A stretch of DNA of 64,000 nt, from assembly GCA_030180135.1 (NCBI GenBank), contig CM058233.1, positions 108,355,994-108,419,993 on the forward strand, in the 5' to 3' direction. Position 1 is the stretch's first letter, and each line of letters begins with the position of its first letter. The notes beneath the pieces are model-generated. The model was not told the DNA's origin. It worked only from the letters and a program-made list of their open reading frames with translations, and searched no databases. The position numbers were made by a program, and so were the translations under genes. Shown here piece after piece: positions 10,201 through 22,583 of the stretch. Source of the DNA: Orychophragmus violaceus. Its lineage: Eukaryota > Streptophyta > Magnoliopsida > Brassicales > Brassicaceae.

Positions 10201-13200
10201 TTCATTTTCAAGGAATCCAGCTTCTGGGATTCTATCCACACAGCATCCATACCATCTTCCCCATAGAGAAATTGAATAACATCACCCAACGAGTTTCTGA
10301 CTGTTCCATCATATTTAACCATAATATCCTCCATGGCCTTGACCAAACGCCTCTGAATGTATCCAGTTTCTGACGTCTTCACAGCAGTATCAATAAGACC
10401 TTCCCTTCCTCCCATGGCATGGAAAAAGAACTCTTGAGGAGTCAACCCACGTAGGTATGAATTCTCGACAAACCCACGACTTTCAGGACCATAATCATCT
10501 TTGGTGAAATGCGGTAATGTCCGCCCATCAAATCCAAATGGGATCCGCTTCCCTTCCACATTTTGCTGACCAACACAGGCTGTCATTTGAGAAATATTGA
10601 TGAAACTTCCTTTGGATCCTGCTGTCACCATGGCCTTAAGGTTATTGGTTTCTGTTAAACTCTTTTGAGCACTACTTCCAGCATCGTCACGAGCTTTATT
10701 CAAGACCTACAAGAGCAGTTTATGAGTCAGCATTGATATGAAGATCATTGACACGCACCATATGAAAATTATATTATTTTCAAGCCATTAATGTACCTGG
10801 TTAACCCTGTTCTCAAATGTCTCTATCATTGTTCGCCCCGGTTCAGGGTCCAATTTCTTTTCCTGGAATTGACGGATGAGGTCTTTCACGGCAGTTTTTG
10901 CATCAGAAATAGTCTCATTAATTTTCTCCATTGTTGATGAATCAGCAATTGTGTCACCAATTCCAATGGTAAAACCATTCTGCAGAAGCCAGTAGTTGAC
11001 AAGCCATTGAGTATGACCGAGGAATTTCCTAGCTGCATCAGGACCAACCTCTTCCCTAAAAACCAAGAAAGAAAAATTAAAACAAACCAATCAAAACTAT
11101 AAGAACTTGATGTTAATTTTTTTTGTGCCAAGTGAACAGGATGTAGCATCTTACCAAATAACATGCACGAGACTTCCATTACCGGTACCCAGTGTCTTTT
11201 TGCAGAGAGTTCCGGCAAGAAGTTCCCCCCTTTCAATTCGCACTTGAGTATCCCCTGGAGTTATGAATCCAGTCTCTTGATCTGAGTGCCAAGCAGAGTA
11301 CCTGAGCAGATTTATCTGCTTTGGTATGATAAGATTAAAGACTTGTTTGCCAGTCCAAAGAGGACGTGGCTTTAATATTGCAGGAGCTGGAACTTTCCCG
11401 TCGAAGTCTTCCCACCACATAAGCGTATTCATGAATACATCCTGAACATGGAAAAGACAACAGCATAGGAGTTACTTTATCCTCTCACTAAACACAGTAC
11501 ACAGAGAGATCTTTAACTAGCAATCGCTAATGAAATGGTTACCTTCTCTATGAAGGTATCTCTCTTTGTAATCTTACGGCATCCTAGAAGGGTATCCTGC
11601 ACGATACCCATCACAGGCCGATTCGCCTGAGGAGAAACAATACATTTAGGAACCATCATCAGCTCCAACACCTCAGCTCTGGTCTCGAATGATTGTGGTA
11701 CATGCATGTTCATCTCATCCCCATCGAAATCAGCATTGTAAGGAGAGGTGACAGACAAATTCAGACGGAAAGTGGAATATGGCATGATCCTAATCCTGTG
11801 ACCCATGATAGACATTTTGTGCAGACTTGGTTGACGATTAAACAGTACAAAATCGCCATCAATTAAGTGCCGCTCCACCTGTGAACCAAGAAAGCATAGA
11901 TAAATGGCTACTTCCAAAAAAAAACCTTTGTGGCTTGAGTGGATATAAGAAAGAAAGAAGTAAATACTTTGTATCCAAGTTCCAAATGATGATCACTGCT
12001 TTTCTTAAGGTACCGAAGATCTAGTCTTTGGCCATCATCTCGAATGATATATTTCGCACCAGTCTTGCCAGGTGGAGGATGTGGCCCATAATCAACGAGC
12101 TCCTTTAATCTGGGAATAAAATATTGTCAACAAAACATGGAGAAAATACTTTATGAAAATAAAATAAACACCAGAAATACCAACCTTTCAATGTTATATG
12201 GAGTAACTGTTTCTGGGTATGTGAGATTCAGAGCAATACTCCATGGTACACCAAGTTCATCGATATTTATAGTTGGATCTGGTGTAATAACAGTACGTGC
12301 CGAGAAATCAACTCGTTTTCCCATCAAATTTCCCCTGATTCTGCCTTCCTTCGCCTTCAGCCTACTACATATTGATTTAATAGGCCTCCCTGATTTTTGA
12401 GTAGCCTGAAAAGGTAAAGGACAATCCAGATCAAGCAATGTATGTATGTATCATACCAGATCTGGAAGGATACAAAGCATTACCCTTGGCTGTCCAGGCA
12501 GCTCATTATCAAAATACGTTGCAATATGAAACTGCAAGAGTTGTGTAAACTCTGTAATAATATGAGCTGGTGCTCCATTTTTTTCCTGCCTTTTCAAGTT
12601 TTCGTTGTTTCGAATAATCATGGCTAGCTGATGAGTCAAGTCATCCTGTATCAACAAGAAGCATGAACTCAAAACACCCATTCAGTTGGCATAGTCCAAA
12701 AGCAAGTTGAAAAAGGAAAATAATATTGTCAGTCAAGATTAAATCTGCACTAGGAGCTAAGCAAGTTTTATTCAGACTTGCCTCACTTCTGGAAGTGGCA
12801 TCCATCATTACAGATGGTCTGACAGGGGGTGGAGGAATAGGAAGGACTTCTAGAATCATCCAGTCAGGGCGAGCATACTTAGGGTTGAACCCTAAGAGCT
12901 GACAATCCGCATCACTAATCCTCTTTAAAACAGTCAAAACCTGCAAGAATCTCACATGTCATCAGATTACCACAAACATGAAGAGGTATGTACATTCTAA
13001 ATCGAAAAAGAAAGACGGACCCTGTCAGCACCAAGTGTCTGTTTCCTTTCTGCAGGCTCTGGAAGCTGGTCCCGCTCATCGGTGTTCTTCCTTGTTATTT
13101 TATACTCTGCAATCATCCTCATACCCTCAATAGTCAGCTTTGGTTGCAATGCACCACATCCACCATGGCTTTTCTTTACTGGTTTGTCTGTGTCTTGGTT

Positions 13201-13975
13201 ATGAAAATCATCAATTTCATCGCCCCCTTCACATTTAGTCTTGTTTTTGCAGGCATCCAGAATCTTCTTAAGCCTATTCTTGGGATTCTTTATCTTCATA
13301 GCCTGCTTAAACTTATGCTCCTCCTTCATGAAAATAACCAATTGGATTATTCTCAACACTAATATACCCATACAACTCCGATGTAACTTCCCTAATAAGC
13401 AAAATCCTAATAAGGTAACTAAGTCAAACATGCAAGCAAAACAAGGGATAAAATCAAAATATGTTCATCCATACCTCATCAGCTAAGATCTTGGAGCAAT
13501 TGAAGCAAACACATCGCATGATACTCAACACAGTCTTCATAAAGCCGACATGAAACATTGGCTTAGCAAGCTCAAGATGACCAAAATGCCCGGGACACTC
13601 AGCCATATTAGCCATACACGTCTCACATTTCACCTTCCGATCAATCGTACCAAGCCGAGTATCGCTCAATCCTCCCACCTTAGGTTTACCCTTCTCGGTG
13701 GTCTCACTATGATCAACGTGTAGAACAGACATTTTCCTCTGAAAGAAAGCCAAAAAGCCATTAGAAACCAACGAAACGCAGTTCCAACTTGTTGCTTCCA
13801 ATTAACTCTCAGTCCAATTTACCCGTCCAAATAGACGGCGGAGCAATGAGCTTAAACATATAGAGAAAGCCAAAAGAGAAAGGAGCATTACGATCTCATC
13901 GGGACTGAGTATCCCAAACTGGACTACCCGGACCTTGGAAACCTCGGCCGGAGAGAACGGAAACCGCGTATCCAT
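7201..13975 (-). CDS. NRPB1: RNA polymerase II largest subunit (RPB1) with CTD
   Basis: Catalytic subunit that synthesises mRNA in the nucleus. Thirteen exons on the minus strand: 13892-13975, 13475-13738, 13021-13323, 12782-12940, 12484-12645, 12185-12405, 11968-12109, 11543-11878, 11155-11441, 10797-11055, 7618-10706, 7497-7547, 7201-7357. They sum to 5514 nt (1837 aa), the usual plant length. It starts MDTRFPFSPAEVSKV; exon 2 has the zinc-binding CETCMANMAECPGHFGH, exon 8 the metal-A motif NADFDGDEMNMH, and exon 11 the bridge-helix/trigger-loop region ([41 protein letters not shown]). The CTD has roughly 33 heptads, ten in a Val-7 array. Intron 4 has a GC donor (AG|GCAAGT). The last two exons restore the plant tail ending SNP; reading through exon 11 gives an early stop, so those splices are needed. 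Ortholog of At4g35800. Confidence 0.97.
8061..8270 (-). repeat. Ten 21-bp tandem units coding CTD heptads YSPTSPV
   Basis: Ten perfectly phased 21-bp units inside NRPB1 exon 11, each coding Tyr-Ser-Pro-Thr-Ser-Pro-Val. Units differ only at one or two silent positions (GGG/GGA, GAC/AAC on the plus strand), so the array probably grew recently by slippage or unequal exchange. Outside it the heptads end in Ser, Ala, Gly, Thr or Arg and are far less uniform at DNA level. Confidence 0.95.
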
Positions 13976-14220
13976 GGCGGTGAAACTCCGATCAAAGAGA
14001 AATCAAGAGAAACGAAAACCCTAAACGGTGATCAAAATCGAATTAAATTCCTATTGTTGTTTCCCTCTCTTTTCAATTTGTTTGAATCAGTTAGAGTCAG
14101 TTTACAGTTTACTTGAGCTAAAAAAAAATATTCGTTTTTCGCTCTGGTTTGACACGCCCAGAGCAGTTTCTTCACGAAAACAAATATGAGAAAAGAAATG
14201 AAATCGATACCCTAAGCTCT

Positions 14221-14230
14221 GTATTTATAG
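14221..14230 (-). promoter_or_regulatory. TATA box of NRPB1
   Basis: CTATAAATAC on the minus strand, about 246 bases upstream of the NRPB1 ATG. It is a near-ideal plant TATA box in the right direction. A telo-box (AAACCCTAA on the plus strand, 14016-14024) lies in the transcribed leader, as is common for genes of the expression machinery. Confidence 0.6.
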
Positions 14231-14266
14231 AGAAAAACTGCTCCTCAAAGGTCGGTTGTGGTTAAA

Positions 14267-14289
14267 TGGGCCGTAAATGCATTAGGGCC
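14267..14289. promoter_or_regulatory. Paired site II-like GGGCC elements upstream of NRPB1
   Basis: TGGGCC at 14267 and AGGGCC about 17 bases on, just upstream of the TATA box. TGGGCY site II elements bind TCP factors and mark growth-linked housekeeping promoters. Inferred from motif and position. Confidence 0.45.
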
Positions 14290-14290
14290 A

Positions 14291-15077
14291 TTTAGAATCT
14301 TTTTTCCTTTTTTAATTTGTGGATGCGAAATTCTTAAAATTGATTGCGCTAAACAAATAAACGTATCATTTGGGTTGACAAAAAAAAAAACGTGTCTTTT
14401 GGTTTAGCGGTTTTCCATCGGTTTAGGTGGTTTATGTTTGTTCAGATTCCCGATTACTGAACCGACGCAGAGTCAATTTATTATGCTAGAAGAACTTAAT
14501 AAGTATGAAATTAGGTTGAAACTTAAATTATCTTTAAACTCATCTTAGGTATAGGAAATACCTAACTTCTTAAATAGTCCCAAGGGAAAATAGTTTTATC
14601 TTAAATTTTTATATGAATTAACTAGTTTCATTTCACTATACTGTTGTCTAACAAATCTTCAAGTTTCTTCAAAAATACATATATGGTCTTCATAATTTAT
14701 GGCTATCTTCTAAATTGTTTTTCAAATCATCGAATTGGCATGAAATATGATATAAATGTCCACAAGAATTCAGTTGAATAAAGAAAAGTTTAAATAGAGA
14801 AGGAGTTGGCCAAATTTTATTATGGAAGAGTTGGCAAAATTAAATTATTGTTCTACTCTATTCTCTAGCAAAGTGGAATAATAACGAATACCGGGGTTAA
14901 TCGTGAATATGAAAACTATAGGGGTGAAAACTAACAAATAATAAGCACTCTAAAGTCTTAAAGTCAAGGTGTCTGAGAAGCCAATATGACTTACTAGCTT
15001 CCATGATCTTCAAATGCATGTTTTCAGTGTAACGTATTTTCTCTACGGTTCTTGAAAAACAAACATTCACATCAAAA
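14291..15077. other. Divergent intergenic region, NRPB1 and prolyl hydroxylase
   Basis: AT-rich DNA between two genes transcribed away from each other, so it should hold the distal NRPB1 promoter and the hydroxylase promoter. It includes a poly(A) scar at 14359-14402: imperfect 15-bp repeats (AAACGTATCATTTGG / AAACGTGTCTTTTGG) around GTTGAC plus an A-run. No coding potential was seen. Confidence 0.5.
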
Positions 15078-17145
15078 ATGGCGAAGAAACCGAAGCACCA
15101 TCTCCGTCATCAGCCGCGTAGAACATCATCGACGACACATGCTTTCACGGTTTTCATGCTTGTACTCTTATTCATTCTGATCCTTCTAGGTTTCAGGATC
15201 CTTTCAATACCCACCAGCAGAAGGATCTCTTCAAGGCCGACAGATTTGACCACCATTGAACGGACTAGCGAGGAGAGGTTAGAGAGAAGATTCTGAGTTT
15301 TTGTTTGCCTCCTGCGGAAGTGATGTATTTTTCTGATTGCTTTGAATTTATCAAGCAGGGAAGCTTATGGAAACGAAAATGGTAATGGTGATCGTTGGCT
15401 CGAAGTTATATCGTGGGAGCCTAGAGCTTTCCTTTACCACAATTTCTTGGTAATTCTTTTTGCTTCTCTCAGATAATTTTTTTTTATTTTAGATTTAATA
15501 TATGTTCTTAGCAAAAAAAAAATTGTTATATGGTTAATATTCATGTGGTTAATATAAGATATTTATTTCTTGCCACACAAGCTATGAAATCTTACCTTGG
15601 TTGTCACTAAATTTTCCTATGTGTTTACATCTTACACACTCTTCCAATCAAAATACATAGGGAACACATGTTTCTTTTATGAGAAAAATATGTAAAATTG
15701 TGATATTTGGCTTCATATTTGAAATTATTTGAAAAGGTTTGGTATTTTATCTTAATTAGGCTATGTTTTCTTTCTTTAAATTTTATAAAGACAAATGAAG
15801 AATGTGAGCATTTGATTAGCCTGGCAAAACCTAATATGGTGAAGTCAAAGGTGGTTGATGTCAAAACTGGAAGGAGCAAAGACAGCAGGTTCTGTACTCA
15901 CTGATCCATGTCTCTGTCCCCCTTCAAAGCTTGATTTTTTTTGAGATTTTCTAAATTTTGCAAATCTGTTAATATGCAGAGTAAGAACAAGTTCAGGAAC
16001 TTTTCTTAAAAGAGGGCAAGACGAAATCGTGGAAGAGATAGAGAATAGAATTTCAGATTTCACCTTCATTCCTGTCGGTATGTGGCTTCTATCTTCAACT
16101 TAACCAGAACAAGAAAATGTTGATCGTGTAAGGTTTCCATTCGTTGTTACACTAAACCGGTCCTATGTGGAGTTAATATGATGTAAAATGCAGAAAATGG
16201 AGAAGGTCTTCAAGTTCTCCATTATGAAGTTGGGCAAAAATATGAGCCTCACCATGACTATTTCACAGACAAGTTCAACGTCAAAAGAGGAGGGCATCGA
16301 ATAGCTACTGTCCTTATGTACCTGTATGTAAACCATAAAATCTTCTCAATATCTCCCATGATCCATTCATGCATAAGACTTCGGTTCTTCAATTCAGTTT
16401 CGGTTCAATTTTTTTTATTTTTCGGTTTTTTATTGTCGAAACCAACCGAAATAATTCGATTTGGTTCGGTTTTTCGGTTATTTACTTTTACCTAAATTAT
16501 CTGAATTTTCGGATAAAATCGATTAATTTCGGTTAATTTAGTTAACTCGGTTTATTTTGGGTATATTGGATTATTCGGGTCGGTTCGGTTCAAGTATTTT
16601 CGGTTAATTCTGTTAATTTTGGGTATATTCGATCATTTCGGGTCGGTTTAGTTCGGTTCAAAAAATTTAATGTATTTTAGTTAAAATCGGTTTATTTTGG
16701 TTTATATATATACACTTCAGTTAACCGAACCGAACCAAAAACCGGAAATAATTTTTAAATTGGCTGAAATAATCAAACCGAGCTAATTATATCGAACCAA
16801 AAATTTTCGGTTCGGTTCGATTAAAAGTTCCAAGGCTAATCCATTGCATTAGTTGATCTTCTTTCTTTGACTGTACTAATTAGTTCGGACGTTGAAGATG
16901 GTGGCGAAACAGTTTTCCCAGCAGCAAAAGGAAACATAAGTGATGTCCCATGGTGGAACGAGCTCTCACAATGTGGTAAACAAGGACTCTCTGTTTTACC
17001 AAAGAAGAGAGATGCTTTACTTTTCTGGAGCGCGAGCCCTGACGCGAGTCTGGATCCTTTGAGCTTGCATGGTGGTTGTCCAGTGATTAAAGGAAACAAG
17101 TGGTCATCAACTAAATGGTTTCACGTTCACGAGTACAAGACTTGA
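15078..17145 (+). CDS. Prolyl 4-hydroxylase, type II membrane, 2OG-Fe(II) oxygenase
   Basis: Hydroxylates proline in secreted cell wall glycoproteins in the ER/Golgi, using Fe(II), 2-oxoglutarate and ascorbate. Six exons: 15078-15277, 15359-15449, 15791-15888, 15980-16077, 16194-16323, 16884-17145 (292 aa). A short basic cytosolic tail is followed by one membrane anchor (about 23-43, VFMLVLLFILILLGF), then the catalytic domain beginning WLEVISWEPRAFLYHNFL. The iron ligands His-x-Asp are in PHHDYF, the distal His is in LHGGCPV, and the 2OG-binding Lys lies near GNKWSSTKW. Exon 1 must splice at AG|GTTAGA; reading on gives a stop six codons later. Intron 5 (16324-16883) is swollen by a CGGTT-rich repeat. 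It resembles At4g35810; I am unsure of the family number. Confidence 0.93.
16375..16835. repeat. CGGTT-rich quasi-palindromic element in hydroxylase intron 5
   Basis: About 460 bases of degenerate TTCGGTT units on the left that switch to AACCGAA units on the right, forming a loose inverted repeat. The same kind of sequence recurs at 17725-18235, 28475-29010, 31082-31612, 33140-33500 and 60795-61285. No coding frame; it adds most of the length of this intron. Confidence 0.7.
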
Positions 17146-18608
17146 TATAAAAAGAAGTTAATACTCAATCCAGCTGTGGACTGGACTGGTTTATAACATG
17201 CATAATTTTATTTCTTAGCCATTGTACTTCAAATGATCAAATCTTTTAACTCGTAACTATTCTAGTCTGTATTAGAACACAGTCCATCAATAGATTACTT
17301 AAGTATTAGTAGGTTACTTAATTTCTTTCTTTTCACAAGACCAGAGAGAGATTCATCTTCTTTATACTGTTGTAATTTCTTCAAATTTCGTCTCACTTGT
17401 TTGACTAATATGGACAAAAGTCACAAAACCAACCATTTAAGTACTTTAGGGTTCATAGGAGTTGATGATGATATGGCATACGCAAATAAACAAAGGAGTA
17501 GATATGCAAGACTGCAAGTGGTGGCTGGGTTAAACTATCGACCACGTCAATACAAAGACGCACCGGTAAAACGTGACGTGGGTCACCATGTAGATAACCT
17601 ACCAATCATATTTATCTCTTCTTTATCTTAGTTGTCTGTTACTTTCACTTTTCAATCCGAAAAGACAGGTATTAAAAATCTTCGCGTAAAAGGCTAAAAA
17701 GTCAAGCAATGGTAATAAATAGGTAAACCTGTTCGGGTATCAGTTTGGATTTGGATTGAGTTTTTCGAGTTTTTTAGTTTTTGGGTTTATGCTTAGAAAG
17801 CCTATTCGGATATTTCTATATATCGAATTGGGTTCGGTTTAGAATTTATCGGGTTTAGATCGGGTTCGGATCGGACCCGAAATTATCATTTAAAAAAAAA
17901 AAATCGAAAAAAAAATACTTAAAAATATTTGAATTGCTCGACAAATATTTTTTTAAAAATACTTACATTACCTAAAAATATTCAAAAATATATGTATTAC
18001 CTAAAATATAAAACAAAAATTACTCAAATTATCCAAAAATACTTTAAGGTATCATAACTAACCGAAATTAAACAAAACTTCGTATTATTTCGGATACTTA
18101 TTTGGATTCTGTTCGGGCATTACCCGATATCCAAAATACCTTGACTTGCTCCATTCAGATATTTTTAAAAAATCGGTTTGAATCAAGATTAGATTTTTCG
18201 GGTCACGTTCAGATTCGGGTAAAATGCCCAGCCATAGTAACAAATATAAAAATATAAAAACCTTTTGATTAAAAAAAAATTATGTACATATTTTTCGTTG
18301 AGCTGGCGCGCTCATCTCTCTCACACAACTCGTGCTTTGAAAATGGTAGTTATGTTTTCAACATTGATCATGATAGGCAAACCCTAGATTTTACTTCACC
18401 TACTTGAGGTAAAATATCAAGCAAAAGACGACCCAAGCTTTAATTGCAAGTAGGACAGACCTCGGATCTTCTCTCTTAAGAGCTAAGCAAAAACCCATCT
18501 CTCTTTCTTATATCTCCCTTCTAAACTCTCTCTCTATTGAATAAGCTTCAGTCCTCTGTTTCTCTTATATTCGATAGGCTTAACCTTTGAGGTTCTACAA
18601 GACAAAAA
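17146..18608. other. Intergenic, with a CGGGTT-rich repeat at 17725-18235
   Basis: About 1.46 kb between the hydroxylase and the RING gene. The middle holds a member of the CGGTT/CGGGTT family, from GGTAAACCTGTTCGGGTA to an opposed end TTCGGGTAAAATGCCCAGCC. The last ~120 bases are pyrimidine-rich and look like the leader of the RING gene. A 76-codon frame at 17401-17631 has no recognisable features. In Arabidopsis an aconitase gene is expected here; none was seen. Confidence 0.6.
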
Positions 18609-19921
18609 ATGTCATCTTATAGATCCCAACTTGGGTTTTGCCCTCACTCCCCGTGTCCCTCTCTCGGTAATTTCGTCGAACGGATTAAAGACGCATGTCG
18701 TTTCCTCGTCTCCGCTGTTCTCGGCACGATTCTCTCGGCGATCTTGACCTTTTTATTCGCTCTAGGTTGGCCATGATTCTGTATACATATGTTCCCAGTG
18801 GCATTTGAAACTTACTCTGTTTCGTGTTTGTATCCCAATTGTCTCTGTGGTGCAAATCCAGACATTTGATGAGGATTATCAGTTTAAGTCATTGTTTATC
18901 TATGATCTGCAACTTGGGTTTTATGTAAAGCTAATAAAGTTGTTTCCTTTATCTTCTTCAGTGGGCACATTGCTTGGAGCACTCACAGGAGCTTTGATAG
19001 GCCAAGAAACAGAGAGTGGTTTCATCCGAGGAGCGGCGGTTGGAGCTATTTCAGGAGCTGTTTTCTCGATCGAAGTCTTTGAATCATCTCTTGTTCTTTG
19101 GAAATCTAATGAGTCACGTTTCGGTTGCATCCTCTACTTGGTGAGCTGAAATCCTTAACTATTCTTTTACTCTGTTTTACTCTGTTTTCAAGCTTCAAAA
19201 TTGATTCTTGTTGATTTTGGTGTAGATTGATGTCATTGTTAGTCTTATAAGCGGTAGACTTGTACGGGAGCGTATAGGTCCAGCAATGCTAAGCGCCGTT
19301 CAAAGTCAGGTACATTAATTTGCAGTATTAACTCCATTTTCGCAATGAGAGATATAGGCATGAGCATTCGAGTCCTCGAATCATGTTCAGGTCGGGTCTC
19401 GACAGGTTCTTGGTCCAACGAGTAGAGGAAAATGAGAACCCATTTAAAGACATGTTAGATTCGGATCGGGTTCGGGTCCGGGTCGGGTCAGGACAGCATA
19501 TCTCTTTGTTTTCTTGATCTTATTCATCTCTCTTCTCACTAATCAGATGGGAGCTGTGGATGCAACTTTCGATGAGCTCTCTAGTATCTTTGATACCGGT
19601 GGCTCAAAAGGATTAACAGGAGAAGTGGTTGATAAAATACCTAAAATCAAAATCACTGGCAGAAACAACTTGGATGCTTCTGGCAACAAAGACTCATGTT
19701 CTGTTTGTCTTCAGGTATTTTTTTTGCTCCTTATGAAAACCTTAATTGGGAACAATTAAAAGGGTATTAATTTCATGTTTTTTGGGTTAATTTTGCAGGA
19801 TTTTCAACTTGGTGAAACGGTAAGAAGCTTGCCACATTGTCATCACATGTTTCACTTGCCTTGCATAGACAGTTGGCTCCTTAGGCACGGATCTTGTCCA
19901 ATGTGTAGACGTGATTTGTAA
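18609..19921 (+). CDS. NIP1: NEP1-interacting (NIP1)-like RING-H2 membrane E3 ligase
   Basis: Likely ubiquitin ligase anchored in chloroplast or other membranes; the Arabidopsis relative binds the plastid RNA polymerase NEP. Exons 18609-18765, 18962-19140, 19226-19309, 19547-19714, 19799-19921 (236 aa). Hydrophobic, glycine-rich segments lie at about 25-52 and 53-95 (GTLLGALTGALIGQ, GAAVGAISGAVFS). The C-terminal RING-H2 runs from CSVCLQDFQLGE through LPHCHHMFHLPCIDSWL to CPMCRRDL, with all eight ligands present. The exon 1/2 junction is set by phase (G|TG giving Val-Gly-Thr). Intron 3 carries a short CGGGTC-rich stretch near 19360-19490. Ortholog of At4g35840. An A-tailed retroposon lies only 120 bases after the stop. 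Confidence 0.92.
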
Positions 19922-20041
19922 CCTCACTTTCTTCTTCATATTAGTCTGTATATGTACAAAGAAATGGGGGAAAGAGTTAATAAATTTTGTTGATTTTGAA
20001 ACTCAGAGACTCAAACCAAATCCATTTAATAGATTGAGTGT

Positions 20042-20867
20042 GACCTAACCAGTCAGACTCTTCGGTTTTCTCTCTCTTCGAGAGAGATTTCTTTCTTTGA
20101 AATCTTTTCATCTTCAATCTCTTCTTCTCTGACTTAAATCTTTCAGAAGAGATTGAAGCTCTGATTTCAATGGCCATTCTTTGTTTGTTTATATCTTTCG
20201 TTCTCGTTTTTCGTTTTGCTCAAATAAATTCGGGTCTTTATAAGTGATTTCGTTTTGTTTGCCTTGTCCGCTTTCGTTGCGGCATCTCTCACCGGGTTGG
20301 TTCGGTGTCTGCTCCGGTGTGACGGCTTTGTCTTGCTTATCCTCCGGTTCGTCGTCTCTAACGAGGCGTAGCTTTTGCTTCACCTGTTCTTCGCTCGCCG
20401 GCGCTTTGGTTTTTTTCTCTGGTCCCGTTTGAGTCTCCGTTGTTGGATTAATCTCTCTGGTGGTCTTTGCGGCACCTCTACTGAGGATTGCCCCCAACGA
20501 AGTCTCCACTGGTGCGGTTTGGTTCGACGGTGCTTAGGAGCTGCTCGGGGATTGTGGCCAAAGTTCGTTGGTGGGTTCTTGGTGGAGCCGCAATCGCAGG
20601 TTGGATTCGGTGTTGCTTTGCAGCTTTTGCGGCGGTGCTGGCTTCTCTGCCTTGTCGCCAGTGGTTGGTGGTGGTCGGTGTGCTGATCCGCCCCGAGGCA
20701 TTGGGTTTCCTTCCATGGAGGCCACGTGTTCCTCACTTCCTCAGCTGCTTACACGTGTTTCCTTGCTCTTATCTTATGCACGTGTATTGGGCTTTTGGCC
20801 CTCTCACTTTGTACTGAATTCAGCCTTTTAGGCTTATAAAATCTGTTAGCGTTAAAAAAAAAAAAAA
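20042..20867 (+). mobile_element. Noncoding A-tailed retroposon A (Sadhu-like?)
   Basis: An ~826-bp insertion flanked by an 11-bp direct repeat (AGATTGAGTGT at 20031-20041 and 20868-20878) and ending in about 15 A. Its 5' end is pyrimidine-rich with self-complementary CTCTCTTCGAGAGAG, the middle is GC-rich, and the 3' end has CACGTG, then TTGGGCTTTTGGCCC, then the tail. Only short frames on both strands. Retroposon C (42930-43796) has the same 3' layout. Size, tail and lack of coding recall Sadhu elements of Arabidopsis, but that name is an inference. Confidence 0.75.
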
Positions 20868-20878
20868 AGATTGAGTGT

Positions 20879-21489
20879 TGGTCTCACCAAACTTTTTAAG
20901 TGGTTGAATTTTGGCAATATTCTTTTAGTTATGACGTGAAGGAAAGAAATTGAATTCTATGTGTGAATCTGTGGGCTCGTGGGGCCTCAGAAGATAATAT
21001 CTTGCCAAAGCATATTTCTTGATTTGGTTTGTTAATTAACTCTGACATTTGAGCAAACATCATTACTCACCAAACACCTAATTAACTACAATATTAACTA
21101 ACCAATTTGCGTTGGTTCGTTCAGTTGATAAAGAATGTTTAGTAGGATTTCATTAACATGAATTTGATTTGTGTTGTTATCGGAACTTTCGCATAGACTC
21201 TTCGACCGAAGTGATTAGTTGGCTAAATGGAATGTTTTTTTAAAATTAATTTGTTTACCATGTTAATGTTAGCTAATGTGATTATTATTACGTGAGACTT
21301 TTTTGTTAGCTATGGTTGTTTTTTCCTTGCATATGTCTCATGATTCTCGAAGATTAAAAAAAAAAAGTTTAAATCCAAATAATCCAAGACCAAAATAGCC
21401 TGTTTTTTTCCTAAAATTTTAATGATGTATGGACCATATATTAAAAGTTCTCTTTTTCCTACATATAATACTTTCGTTAAAGCAGATTT
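20879..21489. other. AT-rich intergenic DNA
   Basis: Between retroposons A and B. No genes, RNAs or clear repeats were recognised. Confidence 0.5.
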
Positions 21490-21545
21490 AACGTTGTATG
21501 TAGAACTTTTTGTTTTTTGAAAAAAAACGTTGTATGTAGAACTTT
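21490..21545 (+). repeat. Poly(A) scar: 20-bp direct repeat around 16 bases
   Basis: A perfect 20-bp repeat (AACGTTGTATGTAGAACTTT, 21490-21509 and 21526-21545) encloses only TTGTTTTTTGAAAAAA. This is what an almost zero-length retro-insertion would leave: target duplication plus the last bases and A tail. Confidence 0.75.
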
Positions 21546-22583
21546 AATTAATGTTTTAAATATGAACCACTTTTAGACTTATGGAGAGGGTTTCCTCTCT
21601 GACGCTCATTCCTAGGAACTCCGCCGCCGTCCGTTTTCTTATTCTGATTGTGACTCCCCGGTCGCCGGCGCTCATCGTCGGGGCTGGGGAGTGGGTCGTC
21701 TTGCTCGTTTTCTTGCTTTCCGGCTTAATCATCCTCTGTCTCTGCTCTTCTCCTCCGGTTTGGATCTACGGTGGCTCTCTACTCGGGTTGTTCTGGTGCG
21801 AAGCTTGTCGGTTCTGGTGGTTTCGCTTTGTCGTTCTGTAGCTTGGCGGCGTGCCGTCTTTGGGCGTCTCTCGGCTGCGGTTCGGAGGTGGGGCTCGTCG
21901 GTGGGGCTCGTCGGTGGTGTGGTGCTTCTTCTCCGGCCGTTTGGAGCGGCGTGGTTCGGGTTCGTGGGTTGTTGCGCTTCAGTCTTCCTCCGATATGGTT
22001 ATTGGATCCGGTATGGTCGGTAAATCCGCTTTTGGCCGTTGATTTGGTTTGATTTAGAGGATGGTTCTTGGTTTAGCTTTAGTTTGTTTGGTGTATCGTT
22101 TGGGTTCTCTAGGCGTACTATGTCTTTCTCGACTGTGGGTGGTTCTAGTCTTTTTGGATCTATTGGTTCAGCCTTGGTGTTTTTAGATCTGGTTCTAGCG
22201 TTCTTGGCTAGCGTTGCGGGTTGTTTGGCTCCGATAGGCTGGTTTGTGCTTGCTTAGTCTGCTTCAGGTGGTGATGAAGCTTTGTGTTGAGAGTGTGCTC
22301 TTCCTAGCTTTTTGGCTGCTACGGTATAGTTCCTATGGTTCATCGTCTTATCTTCTGTCTTTGGCCTCCTGCCTTAGGCAAGGGTTCTCCGGCCCATTCT
22401 TTAGGAATTGGGGCTTCGGCCTTTTCGCATCTCGTCGGCGGTGGTCGAATGGTAAACGATTTGGTCCTTCGTCCTCTTTGGTGTGATCTGCATACGACCG
22501 ACTCGAGTAATGAGTGTCGGTAGGTCAACCTCAATAAGCTCGACTCTGGATGTTTCGCTGCTTTTCTCTCTCAGTACTCAATG

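Noticed and set aside
17401..17631. 76-codon frame after the hydroxylase
   Set aside because: No signal, domain or homology that I recognise; length is within chance expectation. A real small peptide cannot be excluded.
20189..20831. Several frames of 60-118 codons on both strands
   Set aside because: They lie inside A-tailed retroposon A, overlap in many frames, and show only biased composition with no domain.
21581..22534. GC-rich frames up to 110 codons
   Set aside because: They lie inside retroposon B, show no recognisable protein and mutually overlap in three frames.
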